A stretch of DNA of 6,621 nucleotides, from the NCBI GenBank assembly GCA_002691085.1, contig NZGX01000021.1, positions 31,644 to 38,264 of the forward strand, in the 5' to 3' direction. Both the position numbers and the translations under genes were made by a program. The DNA is from Rhodospirillaceae bacterium. Lineage in GTDB: Bacteria > Pseudomonadota > Alphaproteobacteria > Rhodospirillales > Rhodospirillaceae. Positions 5,359-6,621 of the stretch are shown here, piece after piece (position 1 is the stretch's first letter; each line of letters starts with the position of its first letter). Under the pieces are notes generated by a model. That model was given only the letters and a program-made list of their open reading frames with translations. It did no database searches and was not told the origin of the DNA.

Positions 5359-6339
5359 TCATGGAACTGTTAAAACAGTAGACCCATGTGTTAACCTGTT
5401 TTCTAGATCAGTATGTGATTGTACGCAATCTTCAAGCGGATAAGACTGGACAACATCAGAGACAATATCTTTATCCCTTATTAGTGAAAATATTCTCGAA
5501 AAAGCCTCCTTTAAACTATTCCTATCGTTTGTATAATCGAGAAGTGTGGGACGCGTTACAAAAAGGGAACCTAAAGGACCAAGAGAACTAACGTCTAGAT
5601 CTGGAGCAGGACCAGAGGCGTTACCAAAGGAAACCATAAGGCCTTTCCTTTTTAGACACTTTAGAGAATCGTGAAAAGTACTTTTACCAACACCATCATA
5701 AACAACAGAAACCCCCTCGCCATTAGTTATTTTCATAACCTCATCTAAAAAGTTATTTTGCCTATAGTTGATTATGAAACTACAACCGTGATCTAGAGCA
5801 AGTTTAGCCTTTTTTTCAGAACTCACAGTACCAATAACGGTAGCACCTAGAGATTTAGCCCACTGACAAAAAACTAGACCAACGCCACCTGCAGCAGCAT
5901 GAAAAAGAACAATATCCTTACTTGATAGGCAATAGAGTTTTTCAACTAAATACCAAACAGTAAGAAACCTTAATACAGAGCCGGCAAGGTCTTCATTTTT
6001 TATATATTTAGGAACCTTAAAGAGTGTACTATGGGGCATTATTCTCTCAGAACAGTAAGAACCGATAGGGCCATTACCGTAACAAACTCTGTCACCTTCC
6101 TTAAAATCTTCAACACCCGAACCAATTTCTGTAACATAACCTATTGCTTCCATACCAGGTGTAAAATACTCCGTATTAATAGGGTAAAGACCAGATCGGT
6201 GGTAAGTATCAATGAAATTTACACCAATAAGCTCATGTTTAATCTTCACAAGACCCTCACCAGGTTTGCTGATGCTTTCTTCTGAAATTTGCATTACGTC
6301 AGGGGCGCCTCTTGCTTTTATAATTACTTTTTTTGACAT
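5359..6339 (-). CDS. qor: NADPH:quinone oxidoreductase, zeta-crystallin type (medium-chain dehydrogenase/reductase)
   Basis: A cytosolic zinc-independent MDR enzyme related to E. coli QorA (327 residues; here 326), expected to reduce quinones or similar electrophilic carbonyls with NADPH. Visible signatures are GVNFIDTYHRSGLYP (39-53), the nucleotide-binding HAAAGGVGL (147-155), INYR (190-193, Tyr near the NADPH phosphate in QorA), VYDGVG (213-218), GLMVSFGN (233-240) and VTRPTL (261-266). The family motif LKGLT preceding the cofactor domain reads LRFLT here (123-127), with the Gly replaced by Phe. The ATG at 6339 has a good Shine-Dalgarno on the minus strand (AGAGG at 6348-6352, 8-nt spacing). 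It lies between rho and mnmE, where alphaproteobacteria usually have no such gene, and is convergent with rho and divergent from mnmE. The physiological substrate is unknown. Confidence 0.93.
   Translation of the reverse strand: MSKKVIIKARGAPDVMQISEESISKPGEGLVKIKHELIGVNFIDTYHRSGLYPINTEYFTPGMEAIGYVTEIGSGVEDFKEGDRVCYGNGPIGSYCSERIMPHSTLFKVPKYIKNEDLAGSVLRFLTVWYLVEKLYCLSSKDIVLFHAAAGGVGLVFCQWAKSLGATVIGTVSSEKKAKLALDHGCSFIINYRQNNFLDEVMKITNGEGVSVVYDGVGKSTFHDSLKCLKRKGLMVSFGNASGPAPDLDVSSLGPLGSLFVTRPTLLDYTNDRNSLKEAFSRIFSLIRDKDIVSDVVQSYPLEDCVQSHTDLENRLTHGSTVLTVP
5360..5388. terminator. Imperfect hairpin at the rho/qor convergent junction
   Basis: CATGG (5360-5364) can pair with CCATG (5384-5388), and inside it ACTGT (5366-5370) with ACAGT (5375-5379), leaving a short A-rich loop and a small asymmetric internal loop. 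It begins 7 bp past the rho stop and overlaps the last codons of qor. No U-tract follows on either strand, so this is not a classical intrinsic terminator. It may protect 3' ends or pause polymerase. It could also be coincidence of coding sequence. Confidence 0.3.
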
Positions 6340-6387
6340 ACTATTAACCTCTAACTTATGAAATTGATTTATGATCTAAGAAACATG

Positions 6388-6392
6388 AAGGA
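6388..6392 (+). promoter_or_regulatory. Shine-Dalgarno fixing the TTG start of mnmE
   Basis: AAGGA, 8 nt upstream of the TTG at 6401, is well placed for initiation there. The 61-bp qor-mnmE gap (6340-6400) holds this site, the qor Shine-Dalgarno, and a possible rightward -10 TATGAT at 6370-6375 without a convincing -35. Confidence 0.65.
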
Positions 6393-6400
6393 ATAGATCT

Positions 6401-6621
6401 TTGATAATTAATGATACAATATATGCACTCGCTACACCATCAGGAAAATCGGGTGTAGCAATAATTAGAATTTCAGGAAATGCAGCAAAAAAAGTTTTTA
6501 ATTTTTTTCACATCATTGAAAAAAAAGAAAGGGTACTATTTAAGACAAAAATTACTTCGCCAAAAAACAAAGAAATCATAGATGAGGCACTTGTCGTATA
6601 TTTTAATTCTCCGCATAGTTT
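6401..6621 (+). CDS. mnmE: tRNA modification GTPase MnmE, N-terminal part (3' end outside window)
   Basis: MnmE works with MnmG to build the 5-carboxymethylaminomethyl group on uridine 34 of certain tRNAs, using GTP hydrolysis and a folate one-carbon donor. The 73 complete codons cover the start of the N-terminal folate-binding domain. NDTIYALATPSGKSGVAIIR matches the family opening DTIxAxATxxGxGGVxIxR, and IIDEALVVYFNSPHS matches the xIDExLVxxFxxPxSF block. The GTPase domain lies beyond the window. The start is TTG: it has an AAGGA Shine-Dalgarno 8 nt upstream, an in-frame TGA lies at 6386-6388, and no ATG or GTG precedes the conserved NDTI. The ATGs at 6411 and 6423 are in other frames. It follows rho in the usual alphaproteobacterial order, apart from the intervening qor. 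Confidence 0.93.
   Translation, partial: MIINDTIYALATPSGKSGVAIIRISGNAAKKVFNFFHIIEKKERVLFKTKITSPKNKEIIDEALVVYFNSPHS

Noticed and set aside
5388..6285. Plus-strand open frames opposite qor (5388-5591 and 6031-6285)
   Set aside because: qor is supported throughout by family motifs; these are shadows of its complement.

Overview
This window is AT-rich, compact bacterial chromosome made entirely of housekeeping genes. The gene set and order point to an alphaproteobacterium: fxsA-secB on the plus strand, facing dnaQ-coaE-aroE-PPSR on the minus strand, then rho and mnmE on the plus strand. This is the arrangement around the chromosomal replication origin in Caulobacter and Rickettsia. The low GC and tight spacing suggest a streamlined marine or host-associated lineage, but the species cannot be named from the sequence alone.

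Layout. Positions 1-162 hold the 3' end of an FxsA-family membrane protein gene. It is followed by secB (199-690), a protein-export chaperone. A leftward operon of four tightly packed genes then runs from 3679 down to 697: a DUF299 kinase/pyrophosphorylase (regulator of PPDK or PEP synthase), aroE (shikimate pathway), coaE (last step of CoA synthesis, overlapping aroE by 14 bp) and dnaQ (proofreading subunit of DNA polymerase III). A gene-free stretch of 417 bp (3680-4096) is about 79% A+T by hand count. To its right, rho (4097-5353, GTG start) is read rightwards. A quinone oxidoreductase gene, qor (5359-6339), lies on the minus strand. The first 73 codons of mnmE (from 6401, TTG start) run off the window end.

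The main point of interest is the 3680-4096 gap. In Caulobacter the origin lies directly upstream of the DUF299 gene, between it and hemE, with the hem genes, rho and mnmE beyond. Here the same gap has a good DnaA-box match beside the DUF299 start (3701-3709), a second near-match (3922-3930), and a 135-base AT-rich tract with only one G on the plus strand. Transcription diverges from it on both sides. I propose it as the chromosomal origin (oriC). It also carries the rho promoter and a C-rich, G-poor rho leader that would suit Rho autoregulation.

Relative to the usual cluster, maf (normally between aroE and the DUF299 gene) and the hem genes (normally between the origin and rho) are absent, and qor sits between rho and mnmE in the head-on orientation. 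No mobile element, CRISPR array, rRNA, tRNA or unknown multi-gene system was seen.
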